A DNA stretch of 64,000 bases, from contig JAGRFQ010000016.1 of the NCBI GenBank assembly GCA_020445945.1, forward strand, positions 1-64,000. Reading direction: 5' to 3'. Positions within the stretch are counted from its first letter, which is position 1; each line of letters opens with the position of its first letter. The stretch comes from Rhodocyclaceae bacterium. Lineage in GTDB: Bacteria > Pseudomonadota > Gammaproteobacteria > Burkholderiales > Rhodocyclaceae. The position numbers and the translations under genes were made by a program. Of this stretch, positions 35,763 through 46,637 are shown in pieces. The notes beneath the pieces are model-generated. The model worked only from the letters and a program-made list of their open reading frames with translations, was not told the DNA's origin and did no database searches.

Positions 35763-35826
35763 GTATGCCCTCGATGTAGTCGCTCGCCAGCACCATGGCT
35801 GCGCGACAGGCAACACAGATCGGGTG

Positions 35827-38664
35827 ATGTCCAACATGATGAAGCACTTGCGCAGCACCTCAGCGCTTTTCGGTAGCAATGCGCCATTTGTCGAAGAGCT
35901 GTATGAGTCATACCTTGCTGATCCGGCCAGCGTTCCGGATGAGTGGAAAACCTATTTTGACGGCCTCAAGGTCGGCGCCGCGGCGGCCGTGCGCGATGTG
36001 GCTCACACGCCCATCATTCACGCCTTCGAACAGATGGCAAAACGCGGGCCGGTGCGTACGGTCAGCAGTGGCGAAGGCAACAAGCGCCAGGTCAGCACCC
36101 TGCAGCTGATCAATGCCTATCGCTTTTTGGGCAACCGTTGGGCCAATCTTGATCCGCTCAAGCGCAACGAGCGTCCTCAGGTGGCCGAACTCGAACCCTC
36201 GTACTACGGTTTCACCGAAGGCGATTTGAACGAGCAGTTCAACGTCGGCTCGTTCCACGCCTTTTCGAGCGAGCAGGCCAGCCTGCGCGAGATTCTCGAA
36301 GCCGTTCGCCAGACCTATTGCGGATCGATTGGCTCCGAGTACATGTACATCTCGGACATCAGCCAGAAGCGCTGGATCCAGGCGCGCCTCGAGAGCATTC
36401 GCGCAACGCCGCAGTATTCGCCGGAGCAGAAAAAACACATCCTGCGCCGGGTGACCGCCGCCGAGACGCTCGAAAAATACCTGCATACCAAATACGTCGG
36501 TCAGAAGCGTTTCTCGCTCGAAGGCGGGGATTCGACCATCGTGGCGATGGACGAACTGATCAGTGTGGCGGGGAGCCTCGGTGCGCAGGAAATCGTGGTC
36601 GGCATGGCACACCGTGGCCGTCTCAACGTGCTCGTCAACACACTGGGCAAGTCGCCGTCGACGCTGTTTGCCGAGTTCGAAGGTCTGACTGAAGTCGATC
36701 TCACCGCCGGCGACGTCAAGTACCACAAGGGCTTCTCCAGCGACGTGATGACGCCGGGTGGTCCGGTACACCTCACGCTGTCGTTCAACCCGTCGCACCT
36801 CGAGATCATCAACCCGGTGGTCGAAGGCTCGGTCTACGCGCGCCAGCAGCGTCGCAAGGATACCGCCAAGACCCAGGTCGTCCCCGTGATCATCCACGGC
36901 GATTCGGCCGTTGCCGGCCAGGGCGTGAACCAGGAGATGCTGAACTTTTCCCAGACGCGCGGTTACGGCACCGGCGGTACGGTGCATATCGTGGTGAACA
37001 ACCAGATCGGCTTTACCACCTCCGATCCGCGCGACTATCGCTCCGCACTGTATTGCACCGACATCTTCAAGATGGTCGAGGCGCCGATCTTCCACGTAAA
37101 CGGCGACGACCCCGAAGCGGTGGCGCTGGTGACCGCGCTGGCGATGGAGTTCCGCAACGAGTTCAAGAAAGACGTCGTCATTGACCTGATCTGCTATCGC
37201 AAACTCGGCCACAACGAGCAGGACGAGCCGATGGTCACCCAGCCGCTGATGTACAAGAAAGTGGCCAAGCACCCTGGGACGCGCAAACTCTACGCAGACC
37301 GCCTGGTGCAGGAAGGGGTGTGTGTGGCGGACGAGCCCGATCAGATGATCCAGGAATATCGCGAGCATCTGGACAAGGGCGAGCTGCTGGCCAATCCCGT
37401 GCTGTCGGGACACAACCGTCAGTTTGCGGTCGACTGGACGCCGTATATCGGCAACGACTACACCGACAACTGCGACACCGGTGTGCCGGCCAGCGAGCTC
37501 AAGCGCCTCGCCGAGCGCCTGACCACGATCCCCGACGGCTTCACGCTGCATTCGCGGGTCAAGAAAATTGTCAACGACCGCGCCGCGATGGGGCGGGGTG
37601 AGTTGATGATCGACTGGGGGATGGGTGAAAACCTGGCCTATGCCAGCTTGCTCGTACAAGGCTTCGGCGTACGCCTCTCCGGTGAGGACGTCGGGCGCAG
37701 TACCTTTTTCCACCGTCACGCGGTATTCCACGACCAGAATCGCGCAACCTGGGATGTCGGCACCTATGTGCCGCTGCAGAACATCCAGGAAGGTCAGGCG
37801 ACGATGCAGGTGTTCGACTCCGTGCTCTCCGAGGAGGCGGTGCTGGCCTTCGAGTACGGCTACGCCTCGGCGGAACCGAACGATCTGGTGGTGTGGGAAG
37901 CCCAGTTCGGTGACTTCGCCAACGGTGCCCAGGTGGTGATCGACCAGTTCATCAGCTCGGGTGAAGCCAAGTGGGGCCGCCTCGCCGGGCTGACGCTGCT
38001 GCTGCCGCATGGCTACGAAGGGCAGGGCCCGGAGCACTCGTCGGCTCGCCTCGAACGCTACATGCAGCTGTGCGCGGAAAACAACATGCAAGTGTGCATT
38101 CCCAGCACGCCGTCGCAGATCTTCCACCTGCTGCGTCGCCAGATGGTGCGCAAACTGCGCAAGCCGCTGGTGGTCATTACGCCCAAGTCGCTGCTGCGCC
38201 ACAAGGAGGCCGTGTCGAACCTCGACGAACTGGCCAAGGGACAGTTCCGCACGGTCATCGGCGAGGTGGACGACATCAACCCGACCAAGGTCAAACGCGT
38301 CGTGCTGTGCTCGGGCAAGATCTACTACGAGCTGATGGCCTATCGCCGCGAGCAGGACATCAAGGACATCGCGGTCGTGCGTATCGAGCAGCTGTATCCG
38401 TTCCCGGTCGATGCCTTCTGCGCCGAAATAGCCAAGTTCCCGAATGCCAAGGAAGTGGTGTGGTGTCAGGAAGAGCCGCGCAACCAGGGCGCCTGGTACT
38501 GGTTTGCGTCACGTCAGCACCTGGTCAAGGTGCTGGGCCAGAAACAGAAACTGTTGCTGGTCAGCCGTCCGGCCTCGGCGTCGCCGGCGGTGGGTTACTA
38601 CGCCAAGCACAATAGCCAACAAAAAGCCGTGATCGAAAACGCTTTCGGTCCCATCAACGATTAA
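35827..38664 (+). CDS. odhA: 2-oxoglutarate dehydrogenase E1 component
   Basis: Thiamine-diphosphate-dependent decarboxylation of 2-oxoglutarate. 945 aa. The N-terminal segment [27 protein letters not shown] is the E2-binding region typical of E1o. [47 protein letters not shown] and [10 protein letters not shown] (ThDP/Mg site) mark the catalytic core. The C-terminal transketolase domain contains [24 protein letters not shown]. Starts at GTG 35824, ATG 35827 or ATG 35836 are all possible; none has a strong Shine-Dalgarno. Confidence 0.96.
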   Translation: MSNMMKHLRSTSALFGSNAPFVEELYESYLADPASVPDEWKTYFDGLKVGAAAAVRDVAHTPIIHAFEQMAKRGPVRTVSSGEGNKRQVSTLQLINAYRFLGNRWANLDPLKRNERPQVAELEPSYYGFTEGDLNEQFNVGSFHAFSSEQASLREILEAVRQTYCGSIGSEYMYISDISQKRWIQARLESIRATPQYSPEQKKHILRRVTAAETLEKYLHTKYVGQKRFSLEGGDSTIVAMDELISVAGSLGAQEIVVGMAHRGRLNVLVNTLGKSPSTLFAEFEGLTEVDLTAGDVKYHKGFSSDVMTPGGPVHLTLSFNPSHLEIINPVVEGSVYARQQRRKDTAKTQVVPVIIHGDSAVAGQGVNQEMLNFSQTRGYGTGGTVHIVVNNQIGFTTSDPRDYRSALYCTDIFKMVEAPIFHVNGDDPEAVALVTALAMEFRNEFKKDVVIDLICYRKLGHNEQDEPMVTQPLMYKKVAKHPGTRKLYADRLVQEGVCVADEPDQMIQEYREHLDKGELLANPVLSGHNRQFAVDWTPYIGNDYTDNCDTGVPASELKRLAERLTTIPDGFTLHSRVKKIVNDRAAMGRGELMIDWGMGENLAYASLLVQGFGVRLSGEDVGRSTFFHRHAVFHDQNRATWDVGTYVPLQNIQEGQATMQVFDSVLSEEAVLAFEYGYASAEPNDLVVWEAQFGDFANGAQVVIDQFISSGEAKWGRLAGLTLLLPHGYEGQGPEHSSARLERYMQLCAENNMQVCIPSTPSQIFHLLRRQMVRKLRKPLVVITPKSLLRHKEAVSNLDELAKGQFRTVIGEVDDINPTKVKRVVLCSGKIYYELMAYRREQDIKDIAVVRIEQLYPFPVDAFCAEIAKFPNAKEVVWCQEEPRNQGAWYWFASRQHLVKVLGQKQKLLLVSRPASASPAVGYYAKHNSQQKAVIENAFGPIND

Positions 38665-38704
38665 TCGAATAACACACACATCACGCATTAGAGGGAGTTC
38701 ATTC

Positions 38705-39883
38705 ATGCTGATCGAAGTAAAAGTCCCGCAGTTGTCGGAGTCCGTGTCGGAAGCAACGCTCGTCAACTGGCACAAAAAAGAAGGTGAAGCCGTTTCCCGC
38801 GACGAGAACCTGATCGATATCGAAACCGACAAGGTGGTGCTTGAAACCCCCGCGCCGGCCGATGGCGTGCTGGTAAAAATCGTTCTGGCCGATGGCGCAA
38901 CCGTCAATAGTGGCGACCTGATCGCCACCATCGACACCGAAGCCAAAGCCACCAGCGGCGCCAGCAAGGCCCACGAGCCGGCGCCGGAAGTCACCCCCCC
39001 GCCGGCGCAGGCCAAGGCTGCAGGCGGCAGCGCCAGTCCGTCGGCGCGCAAGATCCTCGACGAGAAGGGCGTGGCCGAGTCCGATGTGGCCGGCAGCGGT
39101 CGCGGCGGTCGTGTCACCAAGGCCGATGCGCTTGGTGCCGGCAAGCCGGCAGCGGCAGCCCCTGCCGTGGCGCTCGACGGCGACCGCCCGGAAGAGCGTG
39201 TGCCGATGACCCGTCTGCGTGCGCGCATCGCCGAGCGCCTGCTGCAGTCGAAGAACGAAAACGCCATCCTGACCACCTTCAACGAAGTGAACATGGGGCC
39301 GGTGATGGCGCTGCGCGCCCAGTACAAGGACAAGTTCGAGAAGCAGCACGGCGTTCGCCTGGGCTTCATGGGCTTCTTCGTCAAGGCTGCGGTCGCCGCG
39401 CTCAAGAAATTCCCGATCATCAACGCCTCGGTCGATGGCAACGACATCGTCTACCACGGCTACTTCGACATCGGTATCGCGGTTGGCAGCCCGCGCGGTC
39501 TGGTCGTCCCGATCCTGCGTGACGTCGACCAGATGTCGATCGCTGACATCGAGAAGAAGATTGCCGAGTTCGGTCAGAAGGCCAAGGACGGCAAGATTTC
39601 GATGGAAGAACTCACTGGCGGCACCTTCTCCATCTCCAACGGCGGCGTGTTCGGCTCGATGCTTTCGACCCCGATCATCAACCCGCCGCAGTCGGCCATC
39701 CTCGGCATCCACGCCACCAAGGATCGTCCGGTGGTCGAGAACGGGCAGATCGTGATCCGTCCGATCAACTATCTGGCCATGTCTTACGACCATCGCATCA
39801 TCGATGGCCGCGAAGCCGTGCTGGGTCTGGTGACCATGAAAGAGGCGCTGGAAGATCCTGCGCGTCTGCTGCTCGACGTATAA
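38705..39883 (+). CDS. odhB: Dihydrolipoamide succinyltransferase (E2o)
   Basis: Core of the 2-oxoglutarate dehydrogenase complex. 392 aa. One N-terminal lipoyl domain with the lipoylated Lys in [12 protein letters not shown] (about residue 43), an Ala/Pro linker, a peripheral-subunit-binding domain ([30 protein letters not shown]), a second linker, and the catalytic domain ending with [13 protein letters not shown] (catalytic His and Asp). GAGGGAG precedes the ATG. 41 bp after odhA. Confidence 0.97.
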   Translation: MLIEVKVPQLSESVSEATLVNWHKKEGEAVSRDENLIDIETDKVVLETPAPADGVLVKIVLADGATVNSGDLIATIDTEAKATSGASKAHEPAPEVTPPPAQAKAAGGSASPSARKILDEKGVAESDVAGSGRGGRVTKADALGAGKPAAAAPAVALDGDRPEERVPMTRLRARIAERLLQSKNENAILTTFNEVNMGPVMALRAQYKDKFEKQHGVRLGFMGFFVKAAVAALKKFPIINASVDGNDIVYHGYFDIGIAVGSPRGLVVPILRDVDQMSIADIEKKIAEFGQKAKDGKISMEELTGGTFSISNGGVFGSMLSTPIINPPQSAILGIHATKDRPVVENGQIVIRPINYLAMSYDHRIIDGREAVLGLVTMKEALEDPARLLLDV

Positions 39884-39891
39884 ACACGACA

Positions 39892-39913
39892 CGGCGGGCC
39901 GAAAGGCCCGCCG
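39892..39913 (+). other. Intercistronic hairpin between odhB and lpdA
   Basis: A 9-bp perfect GC stem CGGCGGGCC with a GAAA tetraloop, no T run, 9 bp after odhB and 22 bp before lpdA. Probably an mRNA stability element. Confidence 0.55.
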
Positions 39914-39934
39914 ATCACATCGAGGGAGAGATGA

Positions 39935-41365
39935 ATGTCGAAGAAACAATTTGACGTACTGGTCATCGGTGGTGGTCCCGGTGGTTACGTGGCTGCCATC
40001 CGTGCAGCCCAGCTGGGCTTCAAGACCGCCTGCGCCGAATCCAACCCCTATGCCGACCCCAAGGGCGAACCGCGTCTGGGCGGCACCTGCCTGAATGTGG
40101 GTTGCATCCCGTCCAAGGCCTTGCTGCACACCTCGCACATGTTCGAAGAGGCCAGCCACGACTTTGCCGATCAGGGCATCAAGGTGGGCAAGCCGTCCAT
40201 CGACGTGCCGACCATGATCGGCCGCAAGAGCAAGATCGTCGATCAGCTCACCGGCGGCATCAAGGGCCTGTTCAAGAAGAACAAGGTCACCATGCTGGCC
40301 GGCCACGGCAGCTTTGTCGGCCAGAGCGCCGAGGGCTGGGATGTGAAGGTCGGCGACGAAGTCGTCGAGGCCAAACAGGTCATCGTGGCAACCGGTTCGG
40401 TGGCCCGCCACCTGCCGGGCATTCCGGTCGACAACACCCTGATCTGCGACAACATCGGCGCGCTCGACATCGATGCCGTGCCGAAGAAGCTGGGTCTGAT
40501 CGGCTCGGGCGTTATCGGGCTGGAAATGGGTTCGGTGTGGCGTCGGCTGGGTGCCGAAGTCACCATTCTGGAAGCCATGGACAGCTTCCTCGCCGCAGCC
40601 GATCAGGACGTGGCCAAGGAAGCCCAGAAGGTGTTCACCAAGCAGGGCATGGACATCAAGCTCGGCGTCAAGGTCGGCGCCGTGACCCCGGCCAAGAACA
40701 AGAAGTCGGTCACCGTCGAGTACGAAGACAAGGATGGCAAGCAGAAGGCCACCTTCGACCGGCTGATCGTCTCGGTCGGGCGCGTGCCCAACACCGACGG
40801 CCTGAACGCCGAAGCGGTCGGCCTCACGCTGAACGAGCGCGGCATGGTGGAAGTCAACGACCACTGCCAGACCAACCTGCCGGGCGTGTGGGCCGTGGGC
40901 GACGTGGTGCGCGGCCCGATGCTGGCGCACAAGGCGATGGAAGAGGCGGTGATGGTGGCCGAGCTGATGGCCGGCCAGTCCGGCCACTGCAACTTCGACA
41001 CCATTCCGTGGGTCATCTACACCTCGCCCGAGATCGCCTGGGTCGGCAAGACCGAACAGCAGCTCAAGGCCGACGGCGTGGCCTATCGTGCCGGCAAGAT
41101 CCCGTTCATGGCCAACGGCCGTGCGCTGGGCATGGGCGCGCCGACGGGCTTCGTCAAGATGCTGGCCTGCGCCGAGACCGACCGCATCCTTGGCGTGCAC
41201 ATCATCGGCGCCAATGCCTCGGAGCTGATCTCCGAAGCCGTGGTCACGATGGAGTTTCATGGCGCGTCCGAAGATCTGGCCCGCATCTGCCACGCTCACC
41301 CGACCCTGTCGGAAGCGGTGCACGAAGCGGCGCTGGCGGTCGACAAGCGCCCCTTGCATTTCTAA
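39935..41365 (+). CDS. lpdA: Dihydrolipoyl dehydrogenase (E3)
   Basis: Reoxidises dihydrolipoamide with NAD+. 476 aa. FAD-binding [19 protein letters not shown], redox disulfide [20 protein letters not shown]-binding [19 protein letters not shown], and the C-terminal catalytic His-Glu pair in [20 protein letters not shown] lies before the ATG. It closes the sdh-gltA-odh block and is followed by a terminator. Confidence 0.97.
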   Translation: MSKKQFDVLVIGGGPGGYVAAIRAAQLGFKTACAESNPYADPKGEPRLGGTCLNVGCIPSKALLHTSHMFEEASHDFADQGIKVGKPSIDVPTMIGRKSKIVDQLTGGIKGLFKKNKVTMLAGHGSFVGQSAEGWDVKVGDEVVEAKQVIVATGSVARHLPGIPVDNTLICDNIGALDIDAVPKKLGLIGSGVIGLEMGSVWRRLGAEVTILEAMDSFLAAADQDVAKEAQKVFTKQGMDIKLGVKVGAVTPAKNKKSVTVEYEDKDGKQKATFDRLIVSVGRVPNTDGLNAEAVGLTLNERGMVEVNDHCQTNLPGVWAVGDVVRGPMLAHKAMEEAVMVAELMAGQSGHCNFDTIPWVIYTSPEIAWVGKTEQQLKADGVAYRAGKIPFMANGRALGMGAPTGFVKMLACAETDRILGVHIIGANASELISEAVVTMEFHGASEDLARICHAHPTLSEAVHEAALAVDKRPLHF

Positions 41366-41382
41366 GCTTCACTGGTGTAATT

Positions 41383-41435
41383 ACAAGGGTGGGTTTCAGA
41401 CGGTACGCCGTCTGTCTCCCACCCTTGTGCGTTTT
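41383..41435 (+). terminator. Compound terminator after lpdA
   Basis: Outer 11-bp stem ACAAGGGTGGG/CCCACCCTTGT, a small internal loop, and an inner 7-bp stem CAGACGG/CCGTCTG with a TACG loop, then GCGTTTT. Confidence 0.8.
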
Positions 41436-41467
41436 CCGACCCCAGATACGAGAGCATTCCCCACGCA

Positions 41468-42580
41468 ATGCCCCATCGCACCCTCAACGTCCCCGAACAC
41501 GGCATGATCGATGCCTATCATGCCGAGCTGGCCGCGCGCGGCTACGAGGCCGATCCGGCGCAGGAAGCGGCCGTCAAACGGCTCCAGCAGCTGTATTCGG
41601 AATTGCTCGGCTACAAAGTCGCGCGTCAGAGCATGCTGCGCAAGCTGTTCAACAAACCGGTCGAGCCGACCAGCGTGTACTTCTGGGGCGGCGTCGGCCG
41701 CGGCAAGAGCTTCCTGATGGATTGCTTCTTCGACGCGATGCCCTACCAGCGCAAGCGGCGGGTGCACTTTCACGCCTTCATGCACGAAGTGCAGAACGAT
41801 CTCAAAACGCTCAACCACCTGCCCGATCCGCTGCAGACGGTTGCCCGGCGCATTTCCGAGCAGGTTCGTTTGCTGTGCTTTGACGAATTTCATGTTTCGG
41901 ACATTGCCGACGCGATGATTCTCGGCCGCCTGCTCACCGCACTGTTCGAGCGGGGCGTGATCTTCGTGATGACCTCCAACTATCCGCCCGACGGGCTCTA
42001 CCCGAACGGATTGCAGCGCATCAACTTCCTGCCGACCATCGACATGCTCAAAGAGCGTTTCTCGGTGATCGAAGTCGATTACGGCACCGACTACCGGTTG
42101 CGCACGCTTGAGCAGCTCGAAATTTATCTTGTGCCGGATGACGAGACGGCCGCCGCGCGCATGAATGAGGACTTCTTCAAGATCTCCGGCTTCGAGGGCG
42201 AACCCGGGCAGATCGAAGTGCTCGGCCGGCAACTGACCGCGCGGCGCATCGCGCCGGGGGTCATCTGGTTCGATTTTGCCGCGCTGTGCGGCGGCCCGCG
42301 TTCGCAGAACGACTATCTCGAACTGGCGCGCGAACACCACACCGTGCTGATCTCCGGCGTACCGGTCATGAGCGCTGCGATGTCGAACGAGGCGCGCCGC
42401 TTCACCTGGCTCATCGACGTGCTCTACGACCACCGCGTCAAGCTCATCATGAGCGCCGCGGCGCCGGCGGCGGAACTCTATCGCGACGGCCACAACGCGC
42501 ACGAATTCGTGCGCACGGTCAGCCGTCTGATGGAAATGCGCACCCGCGATTACCTTGCCGAAGCGCACCGGCCGGAGTAG
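41468..42580 (+). CDS. zapE: AFG1-like ATPase ZapE
   Basis: P-loop ATPase linked to cell division, acting on the Z ring in E. coli. 370 aa. Walker A GGVGRGKSFLMD, Walker B LLCFDEFHVSD, the sensor segment FVMTSNYPPDGLYPNGLQR, and the conserved VHFHAFM after the first motif. The family commonly sits next to the 2-oxoglutarate dehydrogenase genes in betaproteobacteria, as here. An internal ATG 36 bp downstream (MIDAYHAEL) is an alternative start. Confidence 0.93.
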   Translation: MPHRTLNVPEHGMIDAYHAELAARGYEADPAQEAAVKRLQQLYSELLGYKVARQSMLRKLFNKPVEPTSVYFWGGVGRGKSFLMDCFFDAMPYQRKRRVHFHAFMHEVQNDLKTLNHLPDPLQTVARRISEQVRLLCFDEFHVSDIADAMILGRLLTALFERGVIFVMTSNYPPDGLYPNGLQRINFLPTIDMLKERFSVIEVDYGTDYRLRTLEQLEIYLVPDDETAAARMNEDFFKISGFEGEPGQIEVLGRQLTARRIAPGVIWFDFAALCGGPRSQNDYLELAREHHTVLISGVPVMSAAMSNEARRFTWLIDVLYDHRVKLIMSAAAPAAELYRDGHNAHEFVRTVSRLMEMRTRDYLAEAHRPE

Positions 42581-42584
42581 CGCG

Positions 42585-43445
42585 ATGGCCGCGCTGCGCC
42601 GATGGCTGCGGGCCGCGGTTGCGGCGCTCGCGTTCGCATGGTGCGCAGTGAGCCTGGCCGACAATCCGCTCACCATCGTGCCGCTGCAACACCGCGGCGC
42701 CGACGCCGTGGCCGAGGCGTTGCGCCCCATGCTCTCGCCCGGCGGGCGCATTGGCGCGCTGAACGGAAAGCTCTTGATCCGCACCGACGCCGCCAATCTG
42801 CGCCAGTTGCAGGACGCGCTTGCGGCCATCGACCAGCCGGCCCGGCGCCTGCGCCTGCGCGTGCGCTTTTCGCGTGACCTGGAGCGTGCCGACACGCGAC
42901 GCGGCATCGGCGGCGAAGTGCGCAGCGGCGACGTCACGCTCGGTCTGCCCGCGCCGCGCGGTGGCAGCAGCGCGACGGTCCGCATTGGCGAGGCGCACGT
43001 CTACGCCGGCGAACAGCGCTACGACGCTCGCACGCGCGGCGAACAGTTCGTCGATACCCTCGACGGTGCGCAGGCCAGTGTCTTCGTCGGCCATTCGGTG
43101 GCCCTGCCGTTTTCGCAGGTGGTGCTGCGCCCGAACGGCGTCCGCGTGGTGCGCGGTACCGAGTATCGCGATGTCGGCACCGCGCTGCTTGCCCGGCCGA
43201 CGCTGCTCGGTTCGCGCGTGAGGGTGGTGCTGCGTCCGGCGTCGAGCCAGCTTCGCAGCGATGGCAGCATTGAGGTGACGGCGCTCGAAAACACGGTCGA
43301 AGGGCGCCTCGGCGAATGGATCGCGGTGGGCGGCAGCGACACCGATGCGCACACCGAGCGCGGTGTGATTGGCGGCAGCGCGCAGCGCAGCGAGCGCAGC
43401 CAGGTCGCCTTCTGGCTGCGCGTGGACGCGCTTGACGATGACTGA
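42585..43445 (+). CDS. Exported protein with a secretin N-domain-like region
   Basis: 286 aa. An N-terminal signal peptide (RRWLRAAVAALAFAWCAVSLA) is followed by a segment, PLTIVPLQHRGADAVAEALRPMLSPGGRIGALNGKLLIRTDAANLRQLQ-like in layout, that resembles the N1/NolW domain of type II/III secretins. The rest is beta-rich. The C-terminal secretin pore domain is absent, so it is not a channel. The start is 4 bp after zapE, and its end overlaps the helicase gene by 8 bp (ATGACTGA). Function unknown; probably periplasmic or outer-membrane associated. Confidence 0.75.
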   Translation: MAALRRWLRAAVAALAFAWCAVSLADNPLTIVPLQHRGADAVAEALRPMLSPGGRIGALNGKLLIRTDAANLRQLQDALAAIDQPARRLRLRVRFSRDLERADTRRGIGGEVRSGDVTLGLPAPRGGSSATVRIGEAHVYAGEQRYDARTRGEQFVDTLDGAQASVFVGHSVALPFSQVVLRPNGVRVVRGTEYRDVGTALLARPTLLGSRVRVVLRPASSQLRSDGSIEVTALENTVEGRLGEWIAVGGSDTDAHTERGVIGGSAQRSERSQVAFWLRVDALDDD

Positions 43446-45423
43446 TCTGGCCGCGGTCTTCGCCCCCGACGGCGCGCTCGCCGAGGTTGTGCCCGGCTTT
43501 GCGCCGCGCCCGCAGCAGCTCGAAATGGCGACCCGCATCGCCGCCGCGATCGGCGACAATCAGGTGCTGGTCGCCGAGGCTGGCACGGGCACCGGCAAGA
43601 CCTTTGCCTATCTGGTGCCGGCGCTGCAGTCGGGCGGCAAGGTGTTGATCTCCACCGGCACCAAGACCCTGCAGGACCAGCTCTATCGCCGCGATCTGCC
43701 CACCGTGCGCCAGGCCCTCAAGCTGCCGCTCACCACCGCCTTGCTCAAGGGGCGCGCCAATTACGTATGCCATTACCACCTCGCGCGCAACGCCGGCGAG
43801 GGGCGCTTTCGTTCGCCCGAAGATGCGGCGCATCTGCGCAAGATTGTGCGCTTTGCCGAGACCACTACCACCGGCGACAAGTCCGAATGCACCGATGTGC
43901 CCGAAGACAGCGGCGCCTGGTCGGCGGCCACCTCGACGCGCGACAACTGCCTCGGCCAGGAATGCCCCAATGTCAAGGCGTGCTTCGTGCTGGCCGCGCG
44001 CCGGGCGGCGATGGACGCCGACGTGGTGGTGGTCAATCACCATCTGTTTTTTGCCGATGTCGTGCTGCGCGACGAAGGCATGGGCGAGCTGCTGCCAAGC
44101 TGCAATACGGTAGTGTTCGACGAGGCGCATCAGCTGCCCGAGACGGCGACGCTGTTCTTCGGCGACACGGTGTCGAGCGCGCAGGTGATCGAGCTGGCGC
44201 GCGACACGCGCACCGAGGTGCTGGCCAGTGCAAAGGACTGCCGCCAGTTGAGCGAGCTCACGCGCAGCGTCGAGAAGGTGGCGCGTGACTGGCGTCTTGC
44301 AGTGAACGCGGAGAACGCGCGGATCAGCCTCGACCAACTCGATCGCCACGCTGACTTCATGCCCGCGCTGCGGGCGCTGGCAAGCATGCTGACCGATTTT
44401 GCCACCGTGCTCGCCACGCAGGCGGAGCGCTCCGAAGGGCTCGCCAACTGCCAGCGTCGGCTGGACGAGTTGCGCGGCCGCCTCGATCTGTGGCTCACGC
44501 CGAGAGACGCGGCGGTAGTACGCTGGGTCGAGGTGTTCACCCAGTCGGTGCTGGTGCACAGCACGCCGCTGCAGATCGGCGACTTGTTCGCGCGCCAGAT
44601 GCAAGGCCATCCGCGCGCATGGATTTTCACCTCCGCGACGCTCGCCGTGGGGCAGGATTTCGATCACTACATCCGCGAGATGGGGCTGGACGGACTCGAC
44701 ACCCCGCCCGAAACCGCGGTCTGGGGCAGCCCCTTCGACTACGCCGCGCGGGCGATGCTCTACGCCCCCGCGCCGATGCCCGACCCCAACGCGCCCGGCT
44801 ACCCCGATGCGGTGGCCGACGTTGCGCTGCCGCTGATTCGCGCCGCGCAGGGGCGCACCTTTGTGCTGTGCACCTCGCTGCGCGCGATGCGTCGGATCCA
44901 CGAGCGCCTTGCCGCCGCGCTCGACCGCGAAGGGCTGGCGCTGCCCCTGCTGGTGCAGGGCGAGGGCGCGCGCAGCGAGCTGCTGGCGCGCTTTCGCCAA
45001 CTGGGCAACGCGGTGCTGGTCGCCAGCCAGAGTTTCTGGGAGGGGGTGGACGTGCCCGGAGATGCGCTGTCGGTGGTCATCATCGACAAGCTGCCCTTCG
45101 CGCCGCCGGATGACCCTGTCCTCTCGGCGCGGATCGAGCATCTGCGCAAGGCCGGTGTCAATCCGTTCATGACCTACCAGCTGCCGCGCACCGTGATCAA
45201 CATGAAGCAGGGCGCCGGGCGGCTGATCCGCACCGAGCAGGACCGCGGCGTGCTGGTGGTGTGCGATCCGCGGATGGTCGACAAACCCTATGGCCGCCGC
45301 GTGTGGCGCAGCCTGCCGCCGATGCAGCGCAGCCGCGTCGAGGCCGAGGTGGTGGCGTTTCTCGAGACCCTCCCGCCGGCGCGTACGATGGCCGCACAGA
45401 CGCGCGAAACGACACCGCTTTGA
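43438..45423 (+). CDS. DinG/YoaA-family ATP-dependent DNA helicase
   Basis: XPD-like superfamily 2 helicase with a 5'-to-3' direction expected. 661 aa. Walker A EAGTGTGKTFAYLVPAL, four cluster cysteines (NYVCHYH, RDNCLGQECPNVKACFV) for a [4Fe-4S] centre, the DEAH box VVFDEAHQLPE, and the C-terminal motifs SQSFWEGVDVPGDAL and QGAGRLIRTEQDRG. YoaA is the closer match because no N-terminal exonuclease or extra domain is present. Its start lies within the secretin-like gene. Confidence 0.92.
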   Translation: MTDLAAVFAPDGALAEVVPGFAPRPQQLEMATRIAAAIGDNQVLVAEAGTGTGKTFAYLVPALQSGGKVLISTGTKTLQDQLYRRDLPTVRQALKLPLTTALLKGRANYVCHYHLARNAGEGRFRSPEDAAHLRKIVRFAETTTTGDKSECTDVPEDSGAWSAATSTRDNCLGQECPNVKACFVLAARRAAMDADVVVVNHHLFFADVVLRDEGMGELLPSCNTVVFDEAHQLPETATLFFGDTVSSAQVIELARDTRTEVLASAKDCRQLSELTRSVEKVARDWRLAVNAENARISLDQLDRHADFMPALRALASMLTDFATVLATQAERSEGLANCQRRLDELRGRLDLWLTPRDAAVVRWVEVFTQSVLVHSTPLQIGDLFARQMQGHPRAWIFTSATLAVGQDFDHYIREMGLDGLDTPPETAVWGSPFDYAARAMLYAPAPMPDPNAPGYPDAVADVALPLIRAAQGRTFVLCTSLRAMRRIHERLAAALDREGLALPLLVQGEGARSELLARFRQLGNAVLVASQSFWEGVDVPGDALSVVIIDKLPFAPPDDPVLSARIEHLRKAGVNPFMTYQLPRTVINMKQGAGRLIRTEQDRGVLVVCDPRMVDKPYGRRVWRSLPPMQRSRVEAEVVAFLETLPPARTMAAQTRETTPL

Positions 45424-45470
45424 GCGGCGGTATACACTAAACGCTCCTCCGTACTTCGGGATGCAGCGCG

Positions 45471-46637
45471 ATGCAGATTATCGACGCAGTCAAGAAACAA
45501 CACGCCGGGCTGACCGCATTGCGGCGCGACATCCACGCCCACCCGGAACTCGCCTTCGACGAACACCGCACCGCCGAGCTGGTTGCCAAACGGCTCGAAG
45601 CGGCGGGCATCGAAACCCACCGCGGCATCGGCCGCACCGGCGTGGTCGGCGTCATCCGCGCCGGCACCAGCGCACGCGCGATCGGTCTGCGCGCCGACAT
45701 GGACGCGCTGCCGATGCAGGAGCGCAACACCTTTCCGCACCACTCGCGCCACCCCGGCCGGATGCACGCCTGCGGCCACGACGGGCACACCACCATGCTG
45801 CTCGGCGCGGCGCAGTATCTGGCCGAGCATCGCGACTTCGACGGCACGGTATACCTGATATTCCAGCCGGCGGAGGAGGGCGATGGCGGCGGCCGCGAGA
45901 TGATCGAGGACGGCCTGTTCGAGCGTTTTCCGATGGACGCGGTGTTTGGCCTGCACAACTGGCCGGGCCTGCCGGCGGGCAGCTTCGCGGTGCATTCGGG
46001 GCCGGTGATGGCCTCGGCCGACCGCTTCGACATCGAGGTCATGGGCCACGGCGCGCACGCGGCCATGCCGCATCTGGGGGTCGATCCGCTGCCCGCCGCC
46101 GCGGCGCTGGTGCAGGCGCTGCAGACCGTGGTCAGCCGCACGCTCGACCCGCTCGACGCGGCGGTGGTGTCGGTCACCCAGATGCACGCCGGCGAGGCCT
46201 ACAACGTGATTCCCGACCGCGCCAGCCTGTGCGGCACGGTGCGCGCTTTTTCCAGCGAGAACCAGTCGCGCATCGAAGACGCCATGCAGCGCATCTGCCA
46301 GGGCATCGGCACCGCCTTCAACGTGAACATCCGCTTCACCTACCAGCGCGGTTATCCCGCCACCATCAATGCCGCCGCCGAAGCGGCCGTATGCGCCGAA
46401 GTGGCCCGCGCGGTGGCCGGCCCCGACGCGGTGCGTACCGACTTGCCGCCGAGCATGGGCGCTGAAGATTTCGCCTATTTCCTGCAACAGAAACCCGGTG
46501 CCTATGTGTGGCTCGGCAACGGCCCCGGCGAAGGCGGGTGCACATTGCACAACCCGCATTACGACTTCAACGATGCGCTGATTCCGGTCGGCGTGAGCTA
46601 TTGGGGGCGGCTGGTGGAGCGCCTGCTGGCGTCATGA
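45471..46637 (+). CDS. M20-family amidohydrolase (hippurate/N-acyl amino acid type)
   Basis: 388 aa zinc peptidase-like enzyme of subfamily M20D. Metal ligands are in MHACGHDGHTTMLLGAA and FQPAEEGDGGGREMI, with a later His in PSMGAEDFAYFL and the terminal HNPHYDFNDA. A dimerisation domain lies in the middle (MGHGAHAAMPHLGVDPL). Likely removes acyl groups from amino acids or related amides in the cytoplasm. Its stop overlaps the start of the permease gene. Confidence 0.9.
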   Translation: MQIIDAVKKQHAGLTALRRDIHAHPELAFDEHRTAELVAKRLEAAGIETHRGIGRTGVVGVIRAGTSARAIGLRADMDALPMQERNTFPHHSRHPGRMHACGHDGHTTMLLGAAQYLAEHRDFDGTVYLIFQPAEEGDGGGREMIEDGLFERFPMDAVFGLHNWPGLPAGSFAVHSGPVMASADRFDIEVMGHGAHAAMPHLGVDPLPAAAALVQALQTVVSRTLDPLDAAVVSVTQMHAGEAYNVIPDRASLCGTVRAFSSENQSRIEDAMQRICQGIGTAFNVNIRFTYQRGYPATINAAAEAAVCAEVARAVAGPDAVRTDLPPSMGAEDFAYFLQQKPGAYVWLGNGPGEGGCTLHNPHYDFNDALIPVGVSYWGRLVERLLAS

